The translations under genes were made by a program, and so were the position numbers. The notes beneath the pieces were generated by a model that saw nothing but the letters and a program-made list of their open reading frames with translations, ran no database searches and was not told the DNA's origin. This document shows, one piece after another, positions 17,012 to 25,686 of a DNA stretch of 64,000 bases. Each line of letters starts with the position of its first letter. Position 1 is the first letter of the stretch. The DNA comes from an uncultured Clostridia bacterium (GTDB lineage: Bacteria; Bacillota; Clostridia; Christensenellales; Borkfalkiaceae): positions 41,631 through 105,630 of the forward strand of contig CAJFTM010000048.1 in NCBI GenBank assembly GCA_904419945.1. Direction: 5' to 3'.

Positions 17012-18304
17012 TTACTTTTTGCGCAAATCTGTTACGCGCTTAACTTTTCCTTCTGTGCGAGGGATGGAAAAAGGCTCGACGAGCTTGACCTTGACATCCA
17101 GTTGCAACACGACGCGCAAATTGTGCTTAATCTTTGCGACGAGTGCCTCTAATTTTGAATAATCGGTCAAAAGAGAGGCATCGTCGACCTCGACGCGTAC
17201 CTCGATCGTATCCATATAATTGACGCGATCTACGACGATCTCATACATCTTTCCCAGCTCATCCATTCCCATCAGCACACTTTCAATTTGCGACGGGAAC
17301 ACATTGACCCCGCGGATAATCAGCATATCATCCGTCCGTCCAATTACGCGCGACATGCGCGCAAGGGTGCGGCCGCAGCGACACGGCTCATATGTAATGG
17401 AAGTAATATCTTTTGTCCGATAGCGAAGAACCGGCATTCCTTCTTTTGTGAGCGTCGTAATGACCATCTCACCGAGCTCGCCTTCTCCCTGTACTCGATT
17501 ATGATCCATATCGATGATCTCAGGGTAGAACATATCCTCATTGATATGCATCCCCGCCTTCTCGCGGCATTCGCCAGATACGCCAGGGCCGCCGACCTCG
17601 GTCAAACCATAATTTTCTGTCGGAAGCGCGCCAAAAAGTTTCTGCAATGCTTCATGCATCTCAGCGGTAGACGCTTCAGCCCCCATGCAGACAAGGCGAA
17701 TCTTTAAATCAGATAAAATCCCCTGTTTCTTTGCCGTCTCCGCAAGATACATTGCGTAACTCGGCGTTGCGATCAAAGCCGTTGCCCCGAAATCTTTCAT
17801 CAACATTAACTGTCTTTCCGTATTGCCGGAAGAAACAGGAACGACTGTTGCCCCCAATTTTTCTACACCATAGTGCAAGCCAAATCCGCCGGTAAACAAC
17901 CCATACCCGAATGCGACATGAAAAATATCTTCATCCGTCGCTCCGGCCATCGTTAAAATACGCGCAATACAGGTAGACCAATTATCCAAATCTCTGCGTG
18001 TATACCCCCCGACAACAGGTTTACCCGTCGTCCCGGAAGATGCGTGCAAACGGACGATTTTTTTCATCGGTACAGCAAACATTCCAAACGGATAATTTTC
18101 GCGCAAGTCATCTTTTGTCGTATAAGGGATCAATTCAATATCTTTCAATGTACGGATATGTTCCGGCCGCAAACCGATCTCATCAAACCGGCGACGATAC
18201 ATCGGAACATTTTCATAAGCATAATGCACCGTATATTTTAAGCGCTCTAATTGCATTTCGCGCAATGCTTTACGATCAATTTTCTCAATCTCGGGACTGA
18301 ACAT
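17012..18304 (-). CDS. paaK: Phenylacetate-CoA ligase (AMP-forming), copy 2
   Basis: A protein of 430 residues and the first gene of the arylpyruvate unit on the minus strand. Motifs are ASSGTTGK near residue 92, YGLTEVGGPG near 235 and RGVNVFPSQIE near 335, as in copy 1. A GGAGG stands 5 nt before ATG 18304. Likely role: interconversion of arylacetates and their CoA esters next to iorAB. The two ligases bracket iorAB, which is a common clostridial arrangement. Which aryl acid each prefers cannot be read from the sequence. Confidence 0.93.
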   Translation of the reverse strand: MFSPEIEKIDRKALREMQLERLKYTVHYAYENVPMYRRRFDEIGLRPEHIRTLKDIELIPYTTKDDLRENYPFGMFAVPMKKIVRLHASSGTTGKPVVGGYTRRDLDNWSTCIARILTMAGATDEDIFHVAFGYGLFTGGFGLHYGVEKLGATVVPVSSGNTERQLMLMKDFGATALIATPSYAMYLAETAKKQGILSDLKIRLVCMGAEASTAEMHEALQKLFGALPTENYGLTEVGGPGVSGECREKAGMHINEDMFYPEIIDMDHNRVQGEGELGEMVITTLTKEGMPVLRYRTKDITSITYEPCRCGRTLARMSRVIGRTDDMLIIRGVNVFPSQIESVLMGMDELGKMYEIVVDRVNYMDTIEVRVEVDDASLLTDYSKLEALVAKIKHNLRVVLQLDVKVKLVEPFSIPRTEGKVKRVTDLRKK

Positions 18305-18412
18305 GATTTCCTCCGCCTTAGGGATTATTCCAAAAATGAATTGTCATTATTTATTTTATCACATTTCCATCTCTGTTGCAATCCTTTCGTCAAAGTTCCC
18401 AAGATTTCACGC

Positions 18413-18449
18413 AAAAAAGAAGAGCTGTTCCGCAAGGCCAGCCCTTCTT
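18413..18449 (-). terminator. ddh terminator
   Basis: Stem GAAGGGCTG/CAGCTCTTC (with one G-T pair) followed on the minus strand by TTTTTT, 20 bp 3' of the ddh stop. Confidence 0.85.
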
Positions 18450-18469
18450 AATCAAAATGACTCTTCGGA

Positions 18470-19450
18470 TCAAAGCAGTTGGCGGCGCTGTTCCTCTTCC
18501 GAAAGGGGACTTAAATACTTCGGCGCAATATCAAATGCAGTGAAAGCCCCTGCCTTTCCCTCGTTTGCCAAGCGACCGACTGCTCGCGCATATGCCACTA
18601 AAACGCTTGAGGTAAATTCCGGATTGCTGTCTAACTTCAAAGAAAATTCCATTAAAAAACGGTTTCCCGCAGCAGATTTTCCGGAACGCAAGACAAATCC
18701 GCCATGAGGGATCCCTGCATGATCGCGCAAAAGCTCCTCTTCGGAAATAAAATGCACCGTCGTATCATAATCGGCAAAATAATCCGGCATCGTCTTAATA
18801 TCATGTTCGATGCGTGCAAGGTCCGCACTCTCTTCCGCTACGACATAGCACTCGCGCGTATGCTTTTCACGGGTGGTCAATTCCGGCTCCTCTCCCGCTC
18901 GAACACGGCGGAGAGCTTCTTCTACTGGAACGGTATATTGACGCGCATCCTTGACCCCATGCACGCGCCGAATGGCATCGCTATGTCCTTGACTGACGCC
19001 CTTCCCCCAAAAAGTATATGTTGAACCTTCTGCAAGAGCGGAATCAAAATAAATCCTGGCAAGAGAAAAGAGACCCGGATCCCATCCGATACTCATCGCG
19101 CCGACATGCCCCGCCTCTTTCGCCGCCGCATTCAATCTATCATAATATTCCGGAATGTGCGCATGCGTATCAAAACTATCCACTGTATTGAACAAGCGCA
19201 CTACCTCTACCGACTGACGAGGCAAATCTGTTGCGCTCCCGCCGCACAAGATCATGACATCGATCTTGCCGACATAATCGCTCAATGCATCCATCCGCTC
19301 CACTTTCACCGGCAATATGGGCTCTACTGTTGCAGGGTCTCTGCGCGTAAAAACGGCAACGACCTCTAAATCCTCATTTTGTTCGGCCGCATATTGCACG
19401 CCGCGGCCCAAATTGCCATAGCCAACAATTCCGATTCGAATCTTGTTCAT
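18470..19450 (-). CDS. ddh: meso-Diaminopimelate D-dehydrogenase
   Basis: A protein of 326 residues, normal for the family. The N-terminal NADP-binding motif is GIVGYGNLGRGV; it is followed by CGGSATDLP near residue 70, DTHAHIP near 93, SIGWDPGLFSL near 120 and the substrate region WGKGVSQGHSDAIRR near 150. It makes meso-DAP from tetrahydrodipicolinate, NADPH and ammonia in one step, bypassing the acylated branches. Together with lysA in this window it completes the end of lysine synthesis and supplies peptidoglycan DAP. AGAGG precedes ATG 19450. It has its own terminator. Confidence 0.95.
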   Translation of the reverse strand: MNKIRIGIVGYGNLGRGVQYAAEQNEDLEVVAVFTRRDPATVEPILPVKVERMDALSDYVGKIDVMILCGGSATDLPRQSVEVVRLFNTVDSFDTHAHIPEYYDRLNAAAKEAGHVGAMSIGWDPGLFSLARIYFDSALAEGSTYTFWGKGVSQGHSDAIRRVHGVKDARQYTVPVEEALRRVRAGEEPELTTREKHTRECYVVAEESADLARIEHDIKTMPDYFADYDTTVHFISEEELLRDHAGIPHGGFVLRSGKSAAGNRFLMEFSLKLDSNPEFTSSVLVAYARAVGRLANEGKAGAFTAFDIAPKYLSPLSEEEQRRQLL

Positions 19451-19534
19451 GAATATTTACCTCTCAAATTGATTAAAAACCGAGAACCGCACCCAAAAAC
19501 AAGTGCCAATCCCTTCACTTCTTGCACAAAGAAT

Positions 19535-20071
19535 TTAAATATCTGCTTCTGCCAGAATTTTTTTATCCAAATCCTTCAGGATCACATGTGTTCCATCTAA
19601 CAGCAAATAACTGCGCGGGGTACCATTTTTGGGCAACGACACCGATCCGCAGTTTGCGACAAGCACATGCCCCTTCCGTTCGATAAACCCTGTATGATAA
19701 TGACCATAAAAGAAAGCATCCCCGCAATTTTTCGGCAGCATATCAATATGAAAACGATCTCCGTGCTGTAAAAATATCTTTTTACCGTTGATCAACAGCA
19801 CACCTTCTGAAACAAATTCGAAGTTTGAGATCATCGTGTCAACGTCGCTGTCACAGTTACCCTTGATCACCGTCAAAACACCGACCCGCTCATTGAGGAT
19901 TTTAGCGACTCCCATTGGATCATACCCGTCCGGCAATGGATTGCGTGGACCATGATTATAAATATCGCCAAGCAATATGAGCTGAGAAGCGTCCTCTTCC
20001 TCCATCAATTCAACGACACGATGCGCATAGATACGAGAACCGTGAATATCCGAAGCAATTAAAATCTTCAT
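19535..20071 (-). CDS. YfcE/MJ0936 family phosphodiesterase
   Basis: A protein of 178 residues from ATG 20071, which follows AGGAG; the longer frame to 20134 lacks a start signal. It contains the calcineurin-like metallophosphoesterase motifs in order: DIHGS, GDIYNHGP, GNCDSD, HGD and GHYHTG, so both metal sites look intact. E. coli YfcE hydrolyses artificial phosphodiesters and its true substrate is unknown. It is transcribed in the galM direction with 110 bp between the two, containing a dispersed repeat. Confidence 0.9.
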   Translation of the reverse strand: MKILIASDIHGSRIYAHRVVELMEEEDASQLILLGDIYNHGPRNPLPDGYDPMGVAKILNERVGVLTVIKGNCDSDVDTMISNFEFVSEGVLLINGKKIFLQHGDRFHIDMLPKNCGDAFFYGHYHTGFIERKGHVLVANCGSVSLPKNGTPRSYLLLDGTHVILKDLDKKILAEADI

Positions 20072-20149
20072 TGATAGATGACTCCTATATGAATATAAAA
20101 CTGCAAAAACGGCGCGAAAGGCACCGTTCTGCAAAAATTCTGCTCATTT

Positions 20150-20175
20150 ATAAAGTACTTTGTCTGACATACAAC
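20150..20175 (-). repeat. Dispersed intergenic repeat, copy 4
   Basis: Core ACAAAGTACT (minus strand, 20154-20163) inside TATGTCAGACAAAGTACT, 9 bp 3' of the galM stop. Confidence 0.6.
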
Positions 20176-20183
20176 GCATTCCA

Positions 20184-21233
20184 TTACTTATGTGAAAACT
20201 TGTACGTCGTAGCAAAGTGGTAAATCTTATTTTTATCATAGACCGGATCGCCGTGCATAGCATAGGACGGACAATTCACCGCATTGGGAATAAACTGCGT
20301 CTCTAAACATAAACCGGCATATGCACCATAATGCCCGGACTTACCGTCGCTATTCATGGTATTACATGTATACAATTGTAACGCCGGTTTATTCGTAAGG
20401 ACCTCCATCGTGATCCCAGTCTGTTCGCTCGATACTTCAGCCGCCTTCACAAACTCATTCGGCCGCTTGTTTAACAAATAATTGACATCATATCCTTGCT
20501 GCCGAACAACATCCGCATCCGACGTATCACCGATCCTCTCTCCGATTTTATGCGGCACTCGGAAATCAAAAGGAGTACCTGTCACGTTGCGGAAAGAACC
20601 ATGCGGAATCAGCGCATCGTCTGTCGGCGTAATCTTATCCGCATTGATCGTCAATGTATGATCGAGCACATCGCCCTCCGCCTCCCCATTTAAGTTAAAG
20701 CAGGCGTGATTCGTCATATTGATGACCGTCTTCCGATCCGACATCGCGGCATACTCAATTCGGAGTTCTCCGTCGATCAAAGAATATCGAACCTGTACAC
20801 TTAAATTTCCCGGATAATTTTCTTCTCCTTCCGGGCTGGCCATACTCAGGGCCAATGTATTTCCGTCCCTGCCTTCAAAGACATAATTCCAAAGTTTTTT
20901 ATCAAAACCGACCTGTCCGCCGTGCAAATGATGACCGTGATCATTTTTATAAAGGTCATAATCGATACCGTCAATACACATGCGGCCGTTTTCGATACGA
21001 TTTGCGCAGCGACCTATGATGCCGCCGATATATTCCGGATGGCGCTCGTAACTTGCCACGTCATTATACCCGAGAACCACGTCTACGGGATAACCTCGTT
21101 TATCCGCAACGCGCAAAGACTGGATGATCCCTCCCATACTCAGGATCACGGCCTCGTTAATGCCGTCCCTGATCCGAAACGCCATAACGTTTCTGCCGTC
21201 TGCCGTCTTCCCGAATATGCTTGATTGTATCAT
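20184..21233 (-). CDS. galM: Aldose 1-epimerase (mutarotase)
   Basis: A protein of 349 residues with the family landmarks GRCANRIENG near residue 75, NDHGHHLHGG with a catalytic His near 98, NMTNHACFNLNG with the second His near 170, and the catalytic Glu in LCLETQFIPNAVNCP near 310. It interconverts alpha and beta anomers of hexoses in the cytoplasm. AAGGAG precedes ATG 21233. A sigma-A promoter about 170 bp upstream gives a long 5' leader containing a perfect 11-bp hairpin. Confidence 0.95.
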   Translation of the reverse strand: MIQSSIFGKTADGRNVMAFRIRDGINEAVILSMGGIIQSLRVADKRGYPVDVVLGYNDVASYERHPEYIGGIIGRCANRIENGRMCIDGIDYDLYKNDHGHHLHGGQVGFDKKLWNYVFEGRDGNTLALSMASPEGEENYPGNLSVQVRYSLIDGELRIEYAAMSDRKTVINMTNHACFNLNGEAEGDVLDHTLTINADKITPTDDALIPHGSFRNVTGTPFDFRVPHKIGERIGDTSDADVVRQQGYDVNYLLNKRPNEFVKAAEVSSEQTGITMEVLTNKPALQLYTCNTMNSDGKSGHYGAYAGLCLETQFIPNAVNCPSYAMHGDPVYDKNKIYHFATTYKFSHK

Positions 21234-21371
21234 TTCGCACCTGACTCCTTGAGAGAATTTCTATGATCTGCGCCCCAATCCGGAGCAATCATTCAAAATC
21301 AAACCAAACGTCGTTTTAATACCGGGATATCACCAATTCACCGACGTACAATTTACCTTCCCACACAAGAT

Positions 21372-21429
21372 ATAGAGGGAGAATTTATCATTCTCCCTCT
21401 ATTATACCACTAAAAAACTTCTTTGTAAA
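21372..21429 (-). promoter_or_regulatory. galM promoter and leader hairpin
   Basis: On the minus strand TTTACA (21424-21429), 17 nt, TATAAT (21401-21406). The predicted transcript begins in a perfect hairpin TAGAGGGAGAA/TTCTCCCTCTA (21373-21400). It is not followed by a T run, so it is more likely an mRNA 5' stem or an operator than a terminator for trpB. Confidence 0.65.
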
Positions 21430-21452
21430 TGATTTTACCGAATTTTATCCGC

Positions 21453-22835
21453 TTATTTATTCTGCGGGATATCCGGAATAGACGCAAAGCCTTTCGCAAG
21501 ATCTTCATCTGTCGGAATCGTATCCGTCATAGTCCCGTCATTGTATTGTTTATAAGCGGCCATATCAAAATATCCCGTGCCCGTCAAGCCGAACAAAATG
21601 GTTTTCGCCTCTCCGGTCTCCTTACATTTGAGCGCCTCATCGATCGCGACACGGATCGCATGGCTGGACTCCGGCGCGGGCAAAATACCCTCCGTCCGAG
21701 CAAACTGTTCAGCTGCCTCAAAGACTTTTGTCTGCTCTACGGCAACGGCCCTCATAAGCCCATCATGATAGAGCTCGGAAACAATCGGACTCATGCCGTG
21801 ATAACGCAAGCCGCCAGCATGGCTCGCCGAGGGCATGAATCCGCAGCCCAGCGTATACATTTTGGCGAGCGGTGTAATTTTAGCACTGTCGCAGAAATCA
21901 TACACGAATTTACCGCGCGTCAGAGAAGGACAGCTCGCCGGTTCGACCCCGATAAATTCGATATCATTTTTGCCCTGGATCTTATCACCCATAAACGGAG
22001 CAATCAACCCGCCGAAGTTAGAACCGCCGCCGACACAGCCAATGATGATATCCGGCCGGACACCGTATTTTTCCATCGCGGCCTTACTCTCAAGTCCAAT
22101 GACTGACTGATGAAGTACAACGTGATCGAGAACGCTTCCAAGGACGTAGCGGCAACCGGGCGTCGAAACCGCCTTTTCAACCGCTTCACTGATAGCACAG
22201 CCGAGCGATCCGCCCGTCCCAGGGAACTCCTTCAAAATCTTGCGACCGGCCTCCGTCGTATCGGAGGGCGATGGAATGACATTCGCTCCATATGTACGCA
22301 TAACCTCTTTGCGATACGGCTTCTGCTCGCTGGAAACTTTGACCATATAAACGGAAAGATCCAATCCGTAAAAAGCGCACGCCATCGAAAGCGCCGTGCC
22401 CCACTGCCCGGCACCTGTTTCGGTCGTGACCGACTGCAGCCCCTGCTTCTTTGCATAATAAGCCTGTGCAACCGCAGAATTGAGTTTATGCGAGCCGGAT
22501 GTATTGTTGCCTTCAAATTTATAATAAATATGAGCCGGCGTTCCGAGAGCCTTTTCCAACACGTAGGCGCGCACCAAAGGAGACGGACGATACATCTTAT
22601 AGAAGCTGCGGATATCCTCCGGAATATCGATGTACATATCCGTATCATTCAACTCTTGTTCTACGCACTCTTCACAAAACACTGCGTTTAATTCTTCAGG
22701 TTTACAGGGCTGCAGCGTTGCCGGGTTTAAGAAAGGCTCGTGTTTATGCTTCATGACAGCGTTTAAATTATACCACTGTTTGGGAATCTCATCTTCTGAA
22801 AGATAGATCTTGTACGGTACCGGTTTGTTTGCCAT
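21453..22835 (-). CDS. trpB: Tryptophan synthase beta chain, TrpB2 type
   Basis: A protein of 460 residues, longer than TrpB1 (about 400), with N-terminal features of TrpB2 (PKQWYNLNAV, RPSPLVRA). The PLP lysine is in SGSHKLNSA near residue 115, followed by ETGAGQWG and the glycine-rich phosphate loop CVGGGSNFGG near residue 272. TrpB2 joins indole and serine and can act without TrpA. No other trp gene is in the window. AGGAGG precedes the ATG, and a tryptophan T-box controls the gene. It could salvage indole or convert it, which fits a strain that handles indolepyruvate. Confidence 0.93.
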   Translation of the reverse strand: MANKPVPYKIYLSEDEIPKQWYNLNAVMKHKHEPFLNPATLQPCKPEELNAVFCEECVEQELNDTDMYIDIPEDIRSFYKMYRPSPLVRAYVLEKALGTPAHIYYKFEGNNTSGSHKLNSAVAQAYYAKKQGLQSVTTETGAGQWGTALSMACAFYGLDLSVYMVKVSSEQKPYRKEVMRTYGANVIPSPSDTTEAGRKILKEFPGTGGSLGCAISEAVEKAVSTPGCRYVLGSVLDHVVLHQSVIGLESKAAMEKYGVRPDIIIGCVGGGSNFGGLIAPFMGDKIQGKNDIEFIGVEPASCPSLTRGKFVYDFCDSAKITPLAKMYTLGCGFMPSASHAGGLRYHGMSPIVSELYHDGLMRAVAVEQTKVFEAAEQFARTEGILPAPESSHAIRVAIDEALKCKETGEAKTILFGLTGTGYFDMAAYKQYNDGTMTDTIPTDEDLAKGFASIPDIPQNK

Positions 22836-22861
22836 TGTTGTTTCCTCCTAAATTAAAATTT

Positions 22862-23130
22862 TTGACAAAAAAATACGACCGACTCGTTTTGGGACGAATC
22901 GATCGTGTTGCCACCCAAGTTCACAGCGCCTCCAAAAAATAAAGGAGCTGCCTCATTACGGATACTAACATATCCTCTTCCTGTAACGTGAAAGCCACGT
23001 CGAGCACTACTCGTTACCTTTCGCACCCGCCCTCGGTAATCCATTCGCGCTGCGCCGAACTGCTTCCATCCCACCGCCGGAAACTCTCTGTGCGTTCGTA
23101 CACGCAGGTTACTACTTTACCTCATCGGTT
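22862..23130 (-). promoter_or_regulatory. T-box riboswitch, tryptophan-specific
   Basis: On the minus strand a long leader carries Stem I elements, a specifier loop GAATGGATT with the Trp codon TGG (23041-23043), the T-box core TTGGGTGGCAACA (22906-22918) and an intrinsic terminator with stem CGATCGATTCG/CGAGTCGGTCG (22877-22903) followed by T runs. The bulge TGGC would pair with tRNA ending GCCA, which agrees with the G discriminator of tRNA-Trp. Uncharged tRNA-Trp should allow read-through into trpB. A 73-codon frame within it is not a gene. Confidence 0.95.
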
Positions 23131-23136
23131 TTTTTT

Positions 23137-23165
23137 ATCTTATCACTAAAAAAAACATTTGTCAA
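23137..23165 (-). promoter_or_regulatory. Promoter of the T-box/trpB transcript
   Basis: Perfect TTGACA (23160-23165), 17 nt, TAAGAT (23137-23142) on the minus strand. Confidence 0.85.
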
Positions 23166-23244
23166 TCGTTTAGACCAAAATTTTTTTGGAAAAATTTTTC
23201 AAAAACCTTTCGAATATTTGTAATAAACAGCACAAACTACATAT

Positions 23245-23904
23245 ATGAAGCTCTTTGCCATCGTTTTATCCGTTTGGATGCTGTTCTACCCCCTATGCCC
23301 GATACAGACATGTTCGGCCGCTTCAGCCACGCCTCCTCACGTCATTTACCTGACCTTTGACGACGGCCCCACAGATTCGACGACCCCGAAAGTACTTGAT
23401 ATTCTGAGCGAGAAAAAAGTGTGCGCAACATTTTTTGTGATCGGCAGACAAATCAAAGGAAGAGAAAAAATCATCAAACGTATTGCTCAAAACGGGCACT
23501 CGATCGGCATCCACTCTTATTCACACCGTTATGAAGAAATTTATCAAAGTCCCTCCGCACTGCTGGACGATATTGAACACTGCAGGCAAGCAATCGTCTC
23601 AGTCTTACCCCGCTATCATCGAAAGATCTATCGCTTCCCGGGCGGATCCTTCCTATGCCCCAACCTACGCGATGCCGTGACTGCAGCCGGATATCGATAT
23701 TACGACTGGAATGCAGCAGCCGGGGACGCAGAAGGGAATTTTACGGCACAAGAACTTTTTCAAAACTCGATTTCAACGAGCAAAGACAAGGAACCCGTCG
23801 TCCTGCTGCTGCACGATGGCGTCGGCTATCGGGAAACGATCAAAGCTCTGCCTCAAATCATCGACTATTTTCAAAAAAACGGCTATCGATTCAAAACTCT
23901 ATAA
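23245..23904 (+). CDS. Secreted polysaccharide deacetylase (NodB domain)
   Basis: A protein of 219 residues with a signal peptide (hydrophobic residues 3-18, cleavage probable after CSA near 26). The NodB domain has TFDDGPT with the catalytic Asp and metal Asp near 41, the zinc-binding HSYSH near 95, RFPGG near 133 and LLLHDG near 190. It should deacetylate peptidoglycan or another N-acetylated glycan outside the cell. There is no visible ribosome binding site before ATG 23245, which is odd for this genome. It diverges from the T-box promoter and converges on pyrD. Confidence 0.92.
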   Translation: MKLFAIVLSVWMLFYPLCPIQTCSAASATPPHVIYLTFDDGPTDSTTPKVLDILSEKKVCATFFVIGRQIKGREKIIKRIAQNGHSIGIHSYSHRYEEIYQSPSALLDDIEHCRQAIVSVLPRYHRKIYRFPGGSFLCPNLRDAVTAAGYRYYDWNAAAGDAEGNFTAQELFQNSISTSKDKEPVVLLLHDGVGYRETIKALPQIIDYFQKNGYRFKTL

Positions 23905-23932
23905 TGGCGGGAAGCCGATCCTTCCCGCCATT
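23903..23932. terminator. Bidirectional hairpin between convergent deacetylase and pyrD
   Basis: A perfect 12-bp stem AATGGCGGGAAG/CTTCCCGCCATT overlaps the stop codon of the deacetylase. T runs are weak on both sides. It probably ends both transcripts. Confidence 0.6.
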
Positions 23933-23953
23933 ACGCAATTCTTGATTAATTCA

Positions 23954-24862
23954 CTACGCTTGAAGCGTGCCGCAAACTTCGTTTATGTCTGCAATGCCAT
24001 GCGCATCCAACCACCGATTCAATCCGTCAATGATCTTCGGCATAGCGAGTGTATCTGTAAAATTCGCCGTACCGACTTGCACCGCAGCGGCGCCCGCCAT
24101 CATAAATTGAAGTGCATCTTCCGCACAAGTGATCCCGCCCATGCCGATAACGGGAATATGGACCGCTTTACACACTTCCCAAACCATCCGAACGGCGATC
24201 GGACGAATGCCTGCCCCGGAAACACCGCCAGTCACATTCGCGAGCAACGGCTTGCGCCGCTCTATATCGATAACCATACCGGTCAGAGTATTGATTAAAG
24301 AGACGGCATCCGCGCCGCCTTTTTCCGCCGCTCGCGCATTTTCAGCTATATTTTCCACGTTGGGAGATAGCTTTACCAACAAGGGGGTATGTAGAAGCGC
24401 CTCTTTTGAAACTCTTGTGACTTCCAGCACGCTGTCCGGACGGATCCCAAACGCCATTCCGCCACATTTGACATTCGGGCAAGAAATGTTCAGCTCGATC
24501 ATATCGACGAGCCCATCCAAACGAGCACAAATTCCCGCATAATCATCGAGCGTTCGCCCTGCAACGTTTGCGATGATCGCGATCTCTTTTTCGCGCAAGA
24601 ATGCAAGATCCTCCCGCAAAAAGGCCTCCACCCCGGGGTTTTGCAAACCGACAGAGTTCAAAATAACGCTGTCACCTTCTGCAATACGAGGTGTCGGATT
24701 GCCAAGCCGCGGTTCCAACGTCAATCCTTTTGTACTGATTCCGCCCAAGCAGGAAATATCATAAATCTCGTTGAACTCTTTCCCGAATCCAAAAGTTCCG
24801 CTGGCTGCAATGACAGGGTTCTTAAATTCCACTCCACACAAATCGACCTTTAAATTCGCCAT
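23954..24862 (-). CDS. pyrD: Dihydroorotate dehydrogenase, class 1B catalytic subunit
   Basis: A protein of 302 residues with the FMN-enzyme motifs SGTFGFGKEF near residue 21, NSVGLQNPG near 69, NISCPNVKCGG near 125 with the catalytic Cys of class 1 enzymes, and GMGGI near 240. The partner pyrK is directly upstream with a TAATG overlap, which identifies class 1B, an NAD-linked heterotetramer. It oxidises dihydroorotate to orotate. It is the last gene of the pyr operon. Confidence 0.96.
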   Translation of the reverse strand: MANLKVDLCGVEFKNPVIAASGTFGFGKEFNEIYDISCLGGISTKGLTLEPRLGNPTPRIAEGDSVILNSVGLQNPGVEAFLREDLAFLREKEIAIIANVAGRTLDDYAGICARLDGLVDMIELNISCPNVKCGGMAFGIRPDSVLEVTRVSKEALLHTPLLVKLSPNVENIAENARAAEKGGADAVSLINTLTGMVIDIERRKPLLANVTGGVSGAGIRPIAVRMVWEVCKAVHIPVIGMGGITCAEDALQFMMAGAAAVQVGTANFTDTLAMPKIIDGLNRWLDAHGIADINEVCGTLQA

Positions 24863-25644
24863 TAGAGTTCCACCTCTTTGATATTAAAGACAGGGCCGTC
24901 TTTACAGACGCGCACATTCTCTTCCGTACCAGCTCTTTTACAAACACAGACGAGACAGGCGCCGATGCCGCACCCCATCCGTTCCTCCAGCGAAACATAA
25001 CAAGGCACGTCGATCCCGCGCTCCTGCAATCCGGATTTGAGCGCACGCAACATAGGAGCCGGCCCACAGGCGAGAATAACATCCGGCCTTGCATTTTTAT
25101 AATCCCTAAAGAACTCCGCCACCGCAGTCCCATGACTCCCAAAGCTGCCATCATCTGTCGCGATCCACGTCACATCCGATCGCTTATTGAACATGCTAAA
25201 AGCATTTACGTATTCCTTGCTGCGAAATCCCATATACGAACGGAAATGCTTATCGCTTTCGCTGTATTCATTGAGTACAGAAACAAGCGGAAATACTCCG
25301 ACGCCGCCGCCGATAAGTGCAACCCGTTTTTGTTCGGGTCGAATCATAAAACCGTTTCCGAGCGGCAGAACACAAGTTAATACATCACCCGTTTTTTTTG
25401 CAGAAAGCAATTTTGTACCCTTACCTTTAACCTGATAACAAACGCCGACCACGCAAGCCGAGGGATCGTAAAATATAATTGCAAAGGGCCGACGAAGAAG
25501 GCGGGAGCCGTCCCCGACTGAGAGGTTCAAAAACTGTCCGCAACGGAAATCGATACCTTCCGTAAGCCGTAGCGTCATCTCAAAAATACCGGGGGCAATC
25601 TGCTCATTCGAATCAACTTTTGCCTGCAACTCCTTCACTTTCAT
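24862..25644 (-). CDS. pyrK: Dihydroorotate dehydrogenase electron transfer subunit
   Basis: A protein of 260 residues. It has an FAD domain (RRPFAIIFYD near residue 50), an NAD domain (GGGVGVFPL near 110) and a C-terminal [2Fe-2S] site with CGIGACLVC and a later Cys in CKDGPVF. It passes electrons from PyrD to NAD. The ATG at 25644 is only 1-2 nt from GGGAGG; the GTG two codons later has better spacing and may be the true start. The stop overlaps the pyrD start. Confidence 0.95.
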   Translation of the reverse strand: MKVKELQAKVDSNEQIAPGIFEMTLRLTEGIDFRCGQFLNLSVGDGSRLLRRPFAIIFYDPSACVVGVCYQVKGKGTKLLSAKKTGDVLTCVLPLGNGFMIRPEQKRVALIGGGVGVFPLVSVLNEYSESDKHFRSYMGFRSKEYVNAFSMFNKRSDVTWIATDDGSFGSHGTAVAEFFRDYKNARPDVILACGPAPMLRALKSGLQERGIDVPCYVSLEERMGCGIGACLVCVCKRAGTEENVRVCKDGPVFNIKEVEL

Positions 25645-25660
25645 TCCTCCCTAATAAGTG

Positions 25661-25686
25661 TTTATGTGTAACACAGTACTATGAAA
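25661..25686 (+). repeat. Dispersed intergenic repeat, copy 5
   Basis: Core ACACAGTACT (25671-25680) with TTTATGTGTA before it. It lies immediately 3' of the pyrF stop, within the pyr operon. Confidence 0.5.

Noticed and set aside
21429..22106. 225-codon open frame on the plus strand
   Set aside because: It is antisense to trpB2; the strand with TrpB motifs, ribosome binding site and T-box is the real gene.
22853..23074. 73-codon frame upstream of trpB
   Set aside because: It is the T-box leader; specifier, T-box and terminator account for the sequence.
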